Shown here piece after piece: positions 51,458 to 58,802 of a stretch of DNA of 64,000 bases. Numbering within the stretch: position 1 is the first letter of the stretch; each line of letters starts with the position of its first letter. This DNA comes from Gillisella vitis (GTDB lineage Bacteria; Pseudomonadota; Alphaproteobacteria; Rhizobiales; Rhizobiaceae), in contig NZ_CP056050.1 in the NCBI RefSeq assembly GCF_021559775.1, forward strand, positions 306,904-370,903, in the 5' to 3' direction. Both the position numbers and the translations under genes were made by a program. Below the pieces are notes generated by a model, which saw only the letters and a program-made list of their open reading frames with translations, did not search any database and had not been told where the DNA came from.

Positions 51458-52162
51458 TCATTCCATCAGTTCCTCGTCCAATTCATCGACCTGTGACGCA
51501 ACGACCTCGCGTTTTATAGCGTCTCTACTCAACAGGCCCGCGTCCTCAAATGCGTCGATGTTCGGCAGGTCACGCAGCGTCTCCATGCCGAAGGCGGAGA
51601 GAAAATGCGAGGTCGTTACATAGGTGTAAGGCCCCCCCATTGTCGGACTACGCGGACCAGTGCCGATGAATCCAGCACCACGGAGATTGCCGATGGTATC
51701 GCGGCTGACCTCCTTACCAAAGATCTTCGACAGCTCGCCGCGCGTGACCGGCTGGAAATATCCCACCGCCATCAGCACCATCGCCTCGAACTCCGACAGA
51801 GCAGCCGTCCCTCCCCTTGTCGGAGCCGAAGACGCGCGGATCGTCTCGGCGAACCGCGGCCGCGTCCGATGCTGCCAGCCGCCGGCGACCGACACCAGCT
51901 CGTAGGGCCGGTCCCGCAGCTCCTCGATAAGATCGTCGATCAGCTGATCGACGCTGCAGTCCTTGCCTACTAAGCGCTCCAGCGTCTCGCGGGTGACGGG
52001 TTCGGCGGACGCAAAAATCACGGCCTCAACGCGCAGCATCCATTCCCGCCAGCGAAGCTCCGGCGGCAGATCTTCAAGCTCCCGATCATAGATGACCTCA
52101 TGCTGCCGCTCTCTCGCCTGGCGCCGGCTTGTCTTGGCTGTGTTCGCTCCCGCCATCGTCAC
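51458..52162 (-). CDS. ScpB-like segregation/condensation protein
   Basis: A 234-aa protein of the ScpB family (partner of SMC and ScpA in chromosome condensation). Winged-helix patterns are visible in WMLRVEAVIFASAEPVTRETLERLVGKD and ALSEFEAMVLMAVGYFQPVTRGELSKIFGKEVS, followed by LRGAGFIGTGPRSPTMGGPYTYVTT. It starts at GTG 52162, overlapping the DUF1403 stop (GTGA); ATG 52156 is the alternative. DUF1403-ScpB pairs are typical of repABC plasmids of rhizobia and may assist plasmid segregation, but this is not established. Confidence 0.82.
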   Translation of the reverse strand: MTMAGANTAKTSRRQARERQHEVIYDRELEDLPPELRWREWMLRVEAVIFASAEPVTRETLERLVGKDCSVDQLIDDLIEELRDRPYELVSVAGGWQHRTRPRFAETIRASSAPTRGGTAALSEFEAMVLMAVGYFQPVTRGELSKIFGKEVSRDTIGNLRGAGFIGTGPRSPTMGGPYTYVTTSHFLSAFGMETLRDLPNIDAFEDAGLLSRDAIKREVVASQVDELDEELME

Positions 52163-53112
52163 AACCCAAATATCCGGAAGGAGGTGCGGCCGGACAGTTC
52201 GCGCACCGCCTCAAGATTTTCGAGCCGTTCGAACAGCCGGTTGGCCGCCCAACGCGATAAGTTACTGCCGGGCGCCGAGGCGAGCACGGCATTCTCGTTC
52301 AGCAGCTTGTGGATCACTGTCTCGGCGCCTTTGGTGCGCAGTTTCGGCGTAACTGCCAGCAGTTGCGCCGTACGGCGGTCGATCTCGACTGCGGACCGGA
52401 GAGCGGCGTCGATGCCATCGACCAGCGCAAGGCAAATCGCCTTCGGATAGGCTAGCTCGCCCGGCCGGACGCGACCGCGGCCACCGATAGTGCGGAAGGA
52501 GGATCCGAAGCGCTCGGGGAGCAGCAGCGGCACGGACTTCGGCCAATTCAGCTTGTGCGCCAGAACGCCCTCGGCCAGCCCAAGCGCCAGCACCTCGGCA
52601 TCCGGGCGAACGGCAGAGATCGCCGTAATAAGGTCCGCCACCGCGAAGGGTGCTGCTCGCCCGGACTGGATGGCAGAATCGACGACATCGGGAATGGAGG
52701 CAAGTCCGTCGTCCCACCGAAGGCCAAAAAGGGAGGCGATTTCTTTGACGAATGAGGTGGTAACCGGTCCGGATCGGCGTGTCAGCATTCGTGTTGCCAT
52801 AAACAGCTTTCCGGCAGGCCCGGAATCGTCGCCGGCGACGGTCAGCAGCACGGCGTCCCGGATGGCGCCTTCGTCTTCGCTGCGGCCAAGCATTTTTCCG
52901 GCGACGGCGGCTGATTTGAGGGCAAGTCGGTCGTACCAGCAGCCTAGCCACGGCAGTTCGGCGCAGATCAGATCATCGAGCGATTTCAAAGCGATACCAG
53001 CGGCGAAGGCGGCGTCCGTCTCGTTGATGTCGCGACCACGCGGCAGTGCCCATCCCGGCACGCGTGGTGACCAGGCGGGGGCGGTTGGAGCGGAGGGCGC
53101 GAATGAATCCAT
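52159..53112 (-). CDS. DUF1403 family protein
   Basis: A 317-aa alanine-rich soluble protein of the DUF1403 family, seen mainly on plasmids of Rhizobiales. Recognisable blocks are GWALPRGRDINETDAAFAAGIALKSLDDLI and WLGCWYDRLALKSAAVAGKMLGRSEDEGAIRDA near the N-terminus, and ALRSAVEIDRRTAQLLAV near the C-terminus. Its function is unknown. It overlaps scpB by four bases, so the two proteins are probably made in fixed ratio. The upstream gap to the trbI end is about 100 bp. The ribosome site before ATG 53112 is weak. Confidence 0.85.
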   Translation of the reverse strand: MDSFAPSAPTAPAWSPRVPGWALPRGRDINETDAAFAAGIALKSLDDLICAELPWLGCWYDRLALKSAAVAGKMLGRSEDEGAIRDAVLLTVAGDDSGPAGKLFMATRMLTRRSGPVTTSFVKEIASLFGLRWDDGLASIPDVVDSAIQSGRAAPFAVADLITAISAVRPDAEVLALGLAEGVLAHKLNWPKSVPLLLPERFGSSFRTIGGRGRVRPGELAYPKAICLALVDGIDAALRSAVEIDRRTAQLLAVTPKLRTKGAETVIHKLLNENAVLASAPGSNLSRWAANRLFERLENLEAVRELSGRTSFRIFGL

Positions 53113-53210
53113 GCGTCGTACTGTAGTTCATGTGCGCAGTTTCTGCTAGTATTATCCACCCAAACCGCACGGCCTGTCGCCGACAAACAATGTCCGATAA
53201 TCTTGCATTA

Positions 53211-54533
53211 TCAGTTTTTATATTCATTCTGGAAGGAAATATCCTGATCTACCAGCACATTGAACTTGTAGCCGGGGCGAATTTCGAGGGTCGGCTGGAC
53301 ATCCATATTGCGCTGGATGGTACGATCAGCAACCCGACCGAACGTTTCTGCGAAATTCCGCCGCGCCGCATCCGAGGCTGTATCCTGCGTTGCCAACGTC
53401 GAGCTCTCCGGAACGGCCATGTCGATACCCGTGCCGATCAGGGCGATCAGTACGGCTGAGCCAAAGGTTTTGAGATAGTGGTTGTTCACCTTGTCATTGA
53501 AACCGCCATATCCTTGCGCGTCCGTCCCCGACATGCCGCCGATTTGCAGTGTAGAACCGTTCGGGAAAATGATGTCGGTCCAGACAACGAGCACACGTTT
53601 CTGTCCAAATGACACTTTGCTGTCGTAGCGGCCGAACAGTTTTGTGCCCTGCGGAATGAGCAGACGATGCCCGGTGGCGCTGTCATAGACGTTCTGGCTC
53701 ACCTGGGCGGTGATCCGCCCAGGCAGATCGGAATTGATGCCCGTGATCAATGTTGCGGGGATGACCGAACCGCGCTTCAGCTCGAAGGGTGATTGTTGGG
53801 GCACGACACGGTTCGGCAAGTAGCCAAGCTCTTTCAGGTCGGCATTGAAGAAGTCCTCCTTGGCGCCTTGTGCATTGGGATCAACGTTCTGACCACCGAG
53901 CCCCGCGCGCAAAGCGGCTGCATAGAGATCCGGGGAGCTTCCGTTGTTTGTCGAAACGGTCGAAGCTCTTGCCGCCGTGTCTGCGGTCGCATCATGCGTT
54001 TCAGCAAGCCCATCCAATCTGCCGCGATCGATGGCAAGCGGCGCATCATAGGCAGCGTTGTTCGCCTGCAGGCGAGCCATGCGCTGGCGCTGCTGCTCCC
54101 GCAGAACCTGTTCCTGTTGTTCTCGCATAAGACGAGCCCGCCAGACGGCTTCCGCTTCGAGCTCCTGGCCGCGCTGCTGCACCTCGCGTTGCCCTGGCTG
54201 CGGCGTGAAGGGATTATTGGCCTTTTCTTCCACCTGCTTTGTCTCGACCGGCGTCGGCTGGAATGTGGTCTGCTGCTGCGGTTCTCCGATTATACCATCG
54301 GTGACGCCGCGTTTGATCTGGTCGGCGAAGGTTGAGGCCGGGTTGCCCGAACTTGTCTCCAGACCGTTATCCTTACCGAAGTAAAGTCCGCGGGACGCAA
54401 GGCCATAAAAGACCACGCCAAGAAACGCGATGGCCAGGACGATGATGACGACGATCGGCAGGCGGTTGATCCGCCGGATAGTGGATGGAGCCTGGCTATT
54501 CTGCGCGCCGCCAAGATTGAGGGATTGCACCAT
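53211..54533 (-). CDS. trbI: Conjugal transfer protein TrbI (VirB10-like)
   Basis: A 440-aa VirB10-type core-complex protein spanning inner and outer membranes of the mating channel. It has a single N-terminal transmembrane segment (LPIVVIIVLAIAFLGVVFYGLA), a proline/glutamine-rich linker, and the conserved C-terminal TrbI domain: LKRGSVIPATLITGINSDLPGRITAQVSQNVYDSATGHRLLIPQGTKLFGRYDSKVSFGQKRVLVVWTDIIFPNGS. GGGAGG precedes ATG 54533. It is the last gene of the traI-trb operon. Confidence 0.94.
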   Translation of the reverse strand: MVQSLNLGGAQNSQAPSTIRRINRLPIVVIIVLAIAFLGVVFYGLASRGLYFGKDNGLETSSGNPASTFADQIKRGVTDGIIGEPQQQTTFQPTPVETKQVEEKANNPFTPQPGQREVQQRGQELEAEAVWRARLMREQQEQVLREQQRQRMARLQANNAAYDAPLAIDRGRLDGLAETHDATADTAARASTVSTNNGSSPDLYAAALRAGLGGQNVDPNAQGAKEDFFNADLKELGYLPNRVVPQQSPFELKRGSVIPATLITGINSDLPGRITAQVSQNVYDSATGHRLLIPQGTKLFGRYDSKVSFGQKRVLVVWTDIIFPNGSTLQIGGMSGTDAQGYGGFNDKVNNHYLKTFGSAVLIALIGTGIDMAVPESSTLATQDTASDAARRNFAETFGRVADRTIQRNMDVQPTLEIRPGYKFNVLVDQDISFQNEYKN

Positions 54534-54544
54534 TGGATCCTCCC

Positions 54545-55021
54545 TTAACCGCGCCGCATGAGCGACAAGGCGCTCGCTGGCGTCGCGCCACTTGCCGTGA
54601 CGGAATAAGCGCGGCCGAGCTCGACGCTGTTTGTTGAAAGCCGGGCCAGCACCTGACCATCGACAGTCAAGATCACATAGGCGAGTGGGATGACGGTTGC
54701 GCCGCTATCGGTCTTCTGGTCGGTGACGACGGCGTAACCCCATCCCTTGAGCGCCGCTTCCAAAGCTTGTCCGAACGGCGAGGCATCCGCCTTCAGCTCA
54801 ACGGTCGCCTTTCCCGGCCCGATCTGTTCGGCAAGGCGGCTCACCATATCGCCGGCGATGGCGCTGGCGGCGGGACCGGAGATTTCTGGCGGCGCGTTGC
54901 TTGTGACGAGGCCGTCGGTTCCCACCGACTGGCATCCGGAAAGAAGAATGGCGAAACCAAAGGCTACGGCAAAATTGCGGAGGGGTCGCAAGGTGCGCGA
55001 ATGGGAGAAAAGGATGTTCAT
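54545..55021 (-). CDS. trbH: Conjugal transfer lipoprotein TrbH
   Basis: A 158-aa protein with a lipoprotein signal ending in the lipobox ILLSGC, so it is probably anchored in the outer membrane. Its place between trbG and trbI fits TrbH of Ti-type plasmids. ATG 55021 overlaps the trbG stop by one base (TAATG), with GGGAGG just before it. Its exact role in the pore is not known; it may stabilise the TrbG/TrbI core. Confidence 0.88.
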   Translation of the reverse strand: MNILFSHSRTLRPLRNFAVAFGFAILLSGCQSVGTDGLVTSNAPPEISGPAASAIAGDMVSRLAEQIGPGKATVELKADASPFGQALEAALKGWGYAVVTDQKTDSGATVIPLAYVILTVDGQVLARLSTNSVELGRAYSVTASGATPASALSLMRRG

Positions 55022-55884
55022 TACCTCCCTCCCCTTCTGATCGTGATCTTCTCCTGTTTCCAACCAACGCCGGAAACGAGCACGGCGCGATCGACATGGT
55101 AATCGACGACCATCATGTTGCCCTTCATCCGGTAATTGACGATTCGGTTCTCACCGCCTGACGTCACAAACAGAACGGGCGCATCCTGACCTGAGATCGA
55201 GCGCGGAAACTGGATGTAGGTCTTGAGCCCATCGGAATAGACTCTTGTTGGTCGCCAGCCGGCGCTCCCCGAAACCGAATAGGAAAAGTTCAACTGTTCG
55301 GCGGGGACACCGGCGCCCGGGATTGTGCTTGCTTCCAACCGAGCATTGACGTCGGCAAGCTTTGTCGAAACATCCTCCGGATATTCAAAGCCGACACGCG
55401 CCATATACTGGGTCGGTTGAGACTTGAGCTGAATGTGATAGGTGCGCCGCGACGTCGTCACTACCATCGAGGTGACGAGGCCCGGCTCAGACGGTTTGAC
55501 GATCAGGTGGATCGCCTGCCCACCGGCAGCGCCTGAAGTCGCTGGCTCGACCTTCCAGCGCACAGTGTCGCCGACCAGAACGTCTCGGACCACCTCGCCT
55601 CCCTGAAGCTCGATATCGCAGACCTGAAGCGGCGAGCAGACGACGGAGGGCTGCACCTCGCCATAAAGGAAGATCACCTTTCCGTCGGCACCCTTGGTCA
55701 CCAAGCCGCGCGATCCCCGCCATTGTGTGGAGATGCCCATGCCTTTGGCCTCGTTGGCTGTGACGCTATCGGCAGCATATGCATGCAGAGGAGCGACCAC
55801 TGAAGACGCCAACATTGCCGAGGCGAGAGCGCCCGTCAGCGTGGCCCGTGTTCTTGGGCGCGGGATGATCATGTTCGGGGCCAT
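55021..55884 (-). CDS. trbG: Conjugal transfer protein TrbG (VirB9-like)
   Basis: A 287-aa periplasmic protein of the VirB9/TrbG group, with a signal peptide (LTGALASAMLASSVVAPLHAYA) and the C-terminal domain FSYSVSGSAGWRPTRVYSDGLKTYIQFPRSISGQDAPVLFV that contacts the outer-membrane core. Start ATG 55884 is a compromise: the frame also opens with TTG 55893 directly at the trbF stop, and ATG 55872 is possible. It forms the core complex with TrbI and TrbH. Confidence 0.9.
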   Translation of the reverse strand: MAPNMIIPRPRTRATLTGALASAMLASSVVAPLHAYAADSVTANEAKGMGISTQWRGSRGLVTKGADGKVIFLYGEVQPSVVCSPLQVCDIELQGGEVVRDVLVGDTVRWKVEPATSGAAGGQAIHLIVKPSEPGLVTSMVVTTSRRTYHIQLKSQPTQYMARVGFEYPEDVSTKLADVNARLEASTIPGAGVPAEQLNFSYSVSGSAGWRPTRVYSDGLKTYIQFPRSISGQDAPVLFVTSGGENRIVNYRMKGNMMVVDYHVDRAVLVSGVGWKQEKITIRRGGR

Positions 55885-55889
55885 GCCTT

Positions 55890-56567
55890 TCAAAGCTGTG
55901 CTGTCCAGTCGAAGTCGCGGAGATAAAGACCGATGGGGTTCAAGCGGATGACGCCCTCGTCCTGCGGCGGCGTCAGGGTCACGGTGGCAATGCCACGGAA
56001 ACGGCGGACGGCGGTTTCCTTGCCGCGCCTGTCACGCTCGAATTCGGTCCAGTCCATCTGGTAGCTCTGGTTCGACAGAGCGACGATGTTGTTGACCTCG
56101 ATGGCGACAGTCGAGTTCTTGGCTTTCTCGAAGGGCGAGTTCGACCGAAACCAGGCATTGACCTTCTCGGTTGCGGGATCCGAAGTCCTCAGCAGCCCAT
56201 AGGTTCTATCGATGTACTGCTTCTGCACGACCGCATCCGGCGTCACACTGCGAAAATTCGAGACGAAGCTGCCGAGGGTGGCGCGCACAACACGCGGATC
56301 GGCATATTCGATCTGCTGTGGGAACCCCGCACTGACGGCCGTGCCGAGCTTGTCGACCTCGACGATATAGGGAATGAGCTTAACCTGCGTGCTTTGGTAA
56401 AGCGCGTAGCCAAAGCCGATCACAGCCATGGTCATGCCGGCTATGCCAACGATGCGCCAGGCGGCGGCGGATCTGACATAGGAGCCATAGCGCTCGTTCC
56501 ACTCATTGCGCGCGGCGATATAGGGATTACCAACATCGGGATTATCAAGCGGATTGTGTCCGACCAT
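55890..56567 (-). CDS. trbF: Conjugal transfer protein TrbF (VirB8-like)
   Basis: A 225-aa VirB8-type assembly factor. It starts MVGHNPLDNPDVGNPYIAARNEWNERYGSYV at ATG 56567, with GGAGG 10 bases before it; the frame also reaches an ATG at 56588 overlapping the trbL stop. One transmembrane segment (IVGIAGMTMAVIGFGYAL) anchors a periplasmic domain ending VTLTPPQDEGVIRLNPIGLYLRDFDWTAQL. The length and motif order match TrbF of Ti-type plasmids. Confidence 0.92.
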   Translation of the reverse strand: MVGHNPLDNPDVGNPYIAARNEWNERYGSYVRSAAAWRIVGIAGMTMAVIGFGYALYQSTQVKLIPYIVEVDKLGTAVSAGFPQQIEYADPRVVRATLGSFVSNFRSVTPDAVVQKQYIDRTYGLLRTSDPATEKVNAWFRSNSPFEKAKNSTVAIEVNNIVALSNQSYQMDWTEFERDRRGKETAVRRFRGIATVTLTPPQDEGVIRLNPIGLYLRDFDWTAQL

Positions 56568-56584
56568 AATTGAGCGGCCTCCAG

Positions 56585-57775
56585 TCATTTGTTCTCGTTG
56601 ATCGGCGGGGGTGGAGGCGGCGATGTGGTTCGTCCCGATTGCTGGTCGAGTTTGGCGTTGGCAAGCCCCAGCAGCGAACCGGCATAGGCACCGGGGGAAG
56701 CGATCGCCTTATCCTTCGCGGCCGAGCCGACAGCGCCGGCAGCACCACCAATGCCGGCCTCCATGCCGCGCATGGCAGCACTGCCGAGGGACGATCCCCC
56801 TGCCCTTGCCGCACTCGCGGCCTGAAAACCTCTGCTGGCTGCTGCCGTCGCCAGAAAGCCGGCGCCGGCCGCAAAGGATGCGGCCTGGCCGCCATGGCGA
56901 ATGGCTTCCATGCCCCCGGAAACGGAAGCACCCTGAACGACACCCTGCAGGATCGGCGGTACATACATGGCGATGACGAAGACCACGACCGAGATGCCGG
57001 CGATCGCGAGTGTGGTGATGAACTGCTCTGAAGTAGCTGTCGGTGCCTCGGCCAGACCCAGAAGAATGTCGGAGCCGATCTTGGCGATCATCACCAGTGC
57101 CATCAACTTCATGCCGACCGAGAAAGCGTAGACCAGATATTTGATGGCAAAATCCTTGGTATAAGACGTGCCGCCCAATCCGAGCATGATCATGCCGGCG
57201 AGCAGGCCGACATACATCTCGACCATAACCGAGACGAAGATTGCGGCAACGAGCGAGAAGCAGACGACGACCACGACCATGGCAAAGACGGCTGCAATCG
57301 CCAGGGAGTTATCCTCGAAGAGGCCAAACTTCGCCTGTTCCGACATCTTGGTCGCGACACGAATACCGGCGTCGAAAATATTGGCCGGCGAGGCCGAGCC
57401 ACCGCCGGCGCCGATCTGGTAGAGGCTGTCGACGACTGCCTTGGCGAAGGCAGGCCCCTCATTGAGAATGAAGGCGAACAGCCCGATGAACATGATACGC
57501 TTCACGAGCTCGGCAAACCAGCTGTCGAGCGACGCAGCGTTAATTGCGAGCCATACGGCGGCGATGCCGACCTCGATGCCGGCCAGGATCCAGAACAGCG
57601 ACCGCGCCGCATTCATGACCGTCGTCTCCCAGCCCTTGGCTGCGGCAACGACGGAGTTCTCCAGGGTCGTCAGAACTTGACCCTGCTGCGCCAGAGCGGG
57701 CGTAATCGCGATCAGGACGATGCCGATCGCGATAAGGGCGGGCTCGATGCGCCGGGAGGCAGGAACGATCACCAT
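56585..57775 (-). CDS. trbL: Conjugal transfer protein TrbL (VirB6-like)
   Basis: A 396-aa polytopic inner-membrane protein, the VirB6 counterpart of the channel. ATG 57775 overlaps the trbK stop (ATGGTGA), with GGAG upstream; the long frame to 58033 is rejected. After a signal-like first segment (PALIAIGIVLIAITPALAQ) come several membrane segments (LAAIFVSVMVEMYVGLLAGMIMLGLGGTSYTKDFAIKYL region) and an alanine/glycine-rich C-terminal tail ending PPPPPPINENK. It lines the pore and contacts substrate DNA in related systems. Confidence 0.9.
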   Translation of the reverse strand: MVIVPASRRIEPALIAIGIVLIAITPALAQQGQVLTTLENSVVAAAKGWETTVMNAARSLFWILAGIEVGIAAVWLAINAASLDSWFAELVKRIMFIGLFAFILNEGPAFAKAVVDSLYQIGAGGGSASPANIFDAGIRVATKMSEQAKFGLFEDNSLAIAAVFAMVVVVVCFSLVAAIFVSVMVEMYVGLLAGMIMLGLGGTSYTKDFAIKYLVYAFSVGMKLMALVMIAKIGSDILLGLAEAPTATSEQFITTLAIAGISVVVFVIAMYVPPILQGVVQGASVSGGMEAIRHGGQAASFAAGAGFLATAAASRGFQAASAARAGGSSLGSAAMRGMEAGIGGAAGAVGSAAKDKAIASPGAYAGSLLGLANAKLDQQSGRTTSPPPPPPINENK

Positions 57776-57996
57776 CTCGGCTTCATCTCCTGGCCGCCGC
57801 GAATGTCGTGCTCGGCGTTGCCGCCAAAGAACTTCTCCCGGTGAGCGCGGCGGTCTGCGTCGGATGCAGCTTGCGGTGACGCTTCGCCCGCTCCGGACAG
57901 GTGTGCCGCAGACGGTTGGACGATCCACCTGGTGACGCCGACACCGGACGCGATTATGCCCACGACAGCGAGGATGATGACAAGACGCGGGCTCAC
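57769..57996 (-). CDS. trbK: Entry-exclusion protein TrbK
   Basis: A 75-aa protein starting at GTG 57996, overlapping the trbJ stop. A hydrophobic N-terminal segment (LVIILAVVGIIASGVGV) fits a membrane-anchored entry-exclusion factor as in Ti-type plasmids, which blocks mating with cells already carrying the plasmid. Its C-terminal 23 residues (REKFFGGNAEHDIRGGQEMKPRW) nearly repeat the end of TrbJ, an internal duplication that may define exclusion specificity. No lipobox cysteine is seen. Confidence 0.82.
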   Translation of the reverse strand: MSPRLVIILAVVGIIASGVGVTRWIVQPSAAHLSGAGEASPQAASDADRRAHREKFFGGNAEHDIRGGQEMKPRW

Positions 57997-58802
57997 CAGC
58001 GGGGCTCCATTGTCTGCCCGCCGCGGATGTCATGCTCGCTTGCGCTAAAGAATTTTTCCCGGCGTGCCTGGGCGAGATCCTTTTGTGCCTGCTCCGACTG
58101 GAACCATGTGCCCATCATCGTCATCTGCTGGGAAACCAGGCCACGCAGCTTCTGCATTTGTGCGACTTGCTGGGCGGCGATCTGGTGTCCGACCTGCAGC
58201 GCCTTCATCTGCCCGTCGGCCGATTCCGACATGGAGCGCAGGGATGACATCGTGCTTTCCTCGCTCGAAAACTGGTCGGCCGTCAAGTTTGCAGCCTTCA
58301 GGGAACCGGCGATCGTGTCGCGATTGGTGTCGGACCAGTTCTGATAGGTGGACGAGAAGCCTGCCCCGTCGGGCAGGTTGCTTTTCATCTCGGCAAAGCT
58401 TTGGAAACGCTGCTTGAGCACGTCGTCGATATTGCCCATCGAAAACGCGACGCCCTGCCCCTGCTCCACGACGTTCTGCAGGTTCTTCAGGTCGCTTTCG
58501 ACCTGGCCCCAGATGTGGTTTGGCAATTGCGCGGTGTTCTGCAGCATGTTGTTGTAGATGTTGATCTGGTTCTGGATCTGCTCGGCAAGCTGCGAGATTT
58601 GGGTGATCTGGTTGTTGACCTGTTCGGCCGACTTGCCGACCAGCGAGATCAGTTCGGTATTGTTGGCGATCTGGGTCCATTCGGTCGCCTGGCCCGTTAC
58701 GCCGCCGGCTTGGGCTGAAGCCGAAAACACGACGGGGAGAATAATGGCAGCCAAGGCCATGGCGTGCGCGATGTTATTCGGCTGAAAAAAGTTTCTCGGC
58801 AT
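57993..58802 (-). CDS. trbJ: Conjugal transfer protein TrbJ (VirB5-like)
   Basis: A 269-aa secreted protein of the VirB5/TrbJ group. It starts MPRNFFQPNNIAHAMALAAIILPVVFSASAQA at ATG 58802, with AAGGGGG upstream; the 90-residue extension in frame is not family-like. Long coiled-coil regions follow (LISLVGKSAEQVNNQITQISQLAEQIQNQINIYNNMLQNTAQL, and AAQQVAQMQKLRGLVSQQM). It probably forms pilus-tip or adhesin parts. Its start lies inside the end of trbE. Its last residues are repeated in TrbK. Confidence 0.9.
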   Translation of the reverse strand: MPRNFFQPNNIAHAMALAAIILPVVFSASAQAGGVTGQATEWTQIANNTELISLVGKSAEQVNNQITQISQLAEQIQNQINIYNNMLQNTAQLPNHIWGQVESDLKNLQNVVEQGQGVAFSMGNIDDVLKQRFQSFAEMKSNLPDGAGFSSTYQNWSDTNRDTIAGSLKAANLTADQFSSEESTMSSLRSMSESADGQMKALQVGHQIAAQQVAQMQKLRGLVSQQMTMMGTWFQSEQAQKDLAQARREKFFSASEHDIRGGQTMEPRW

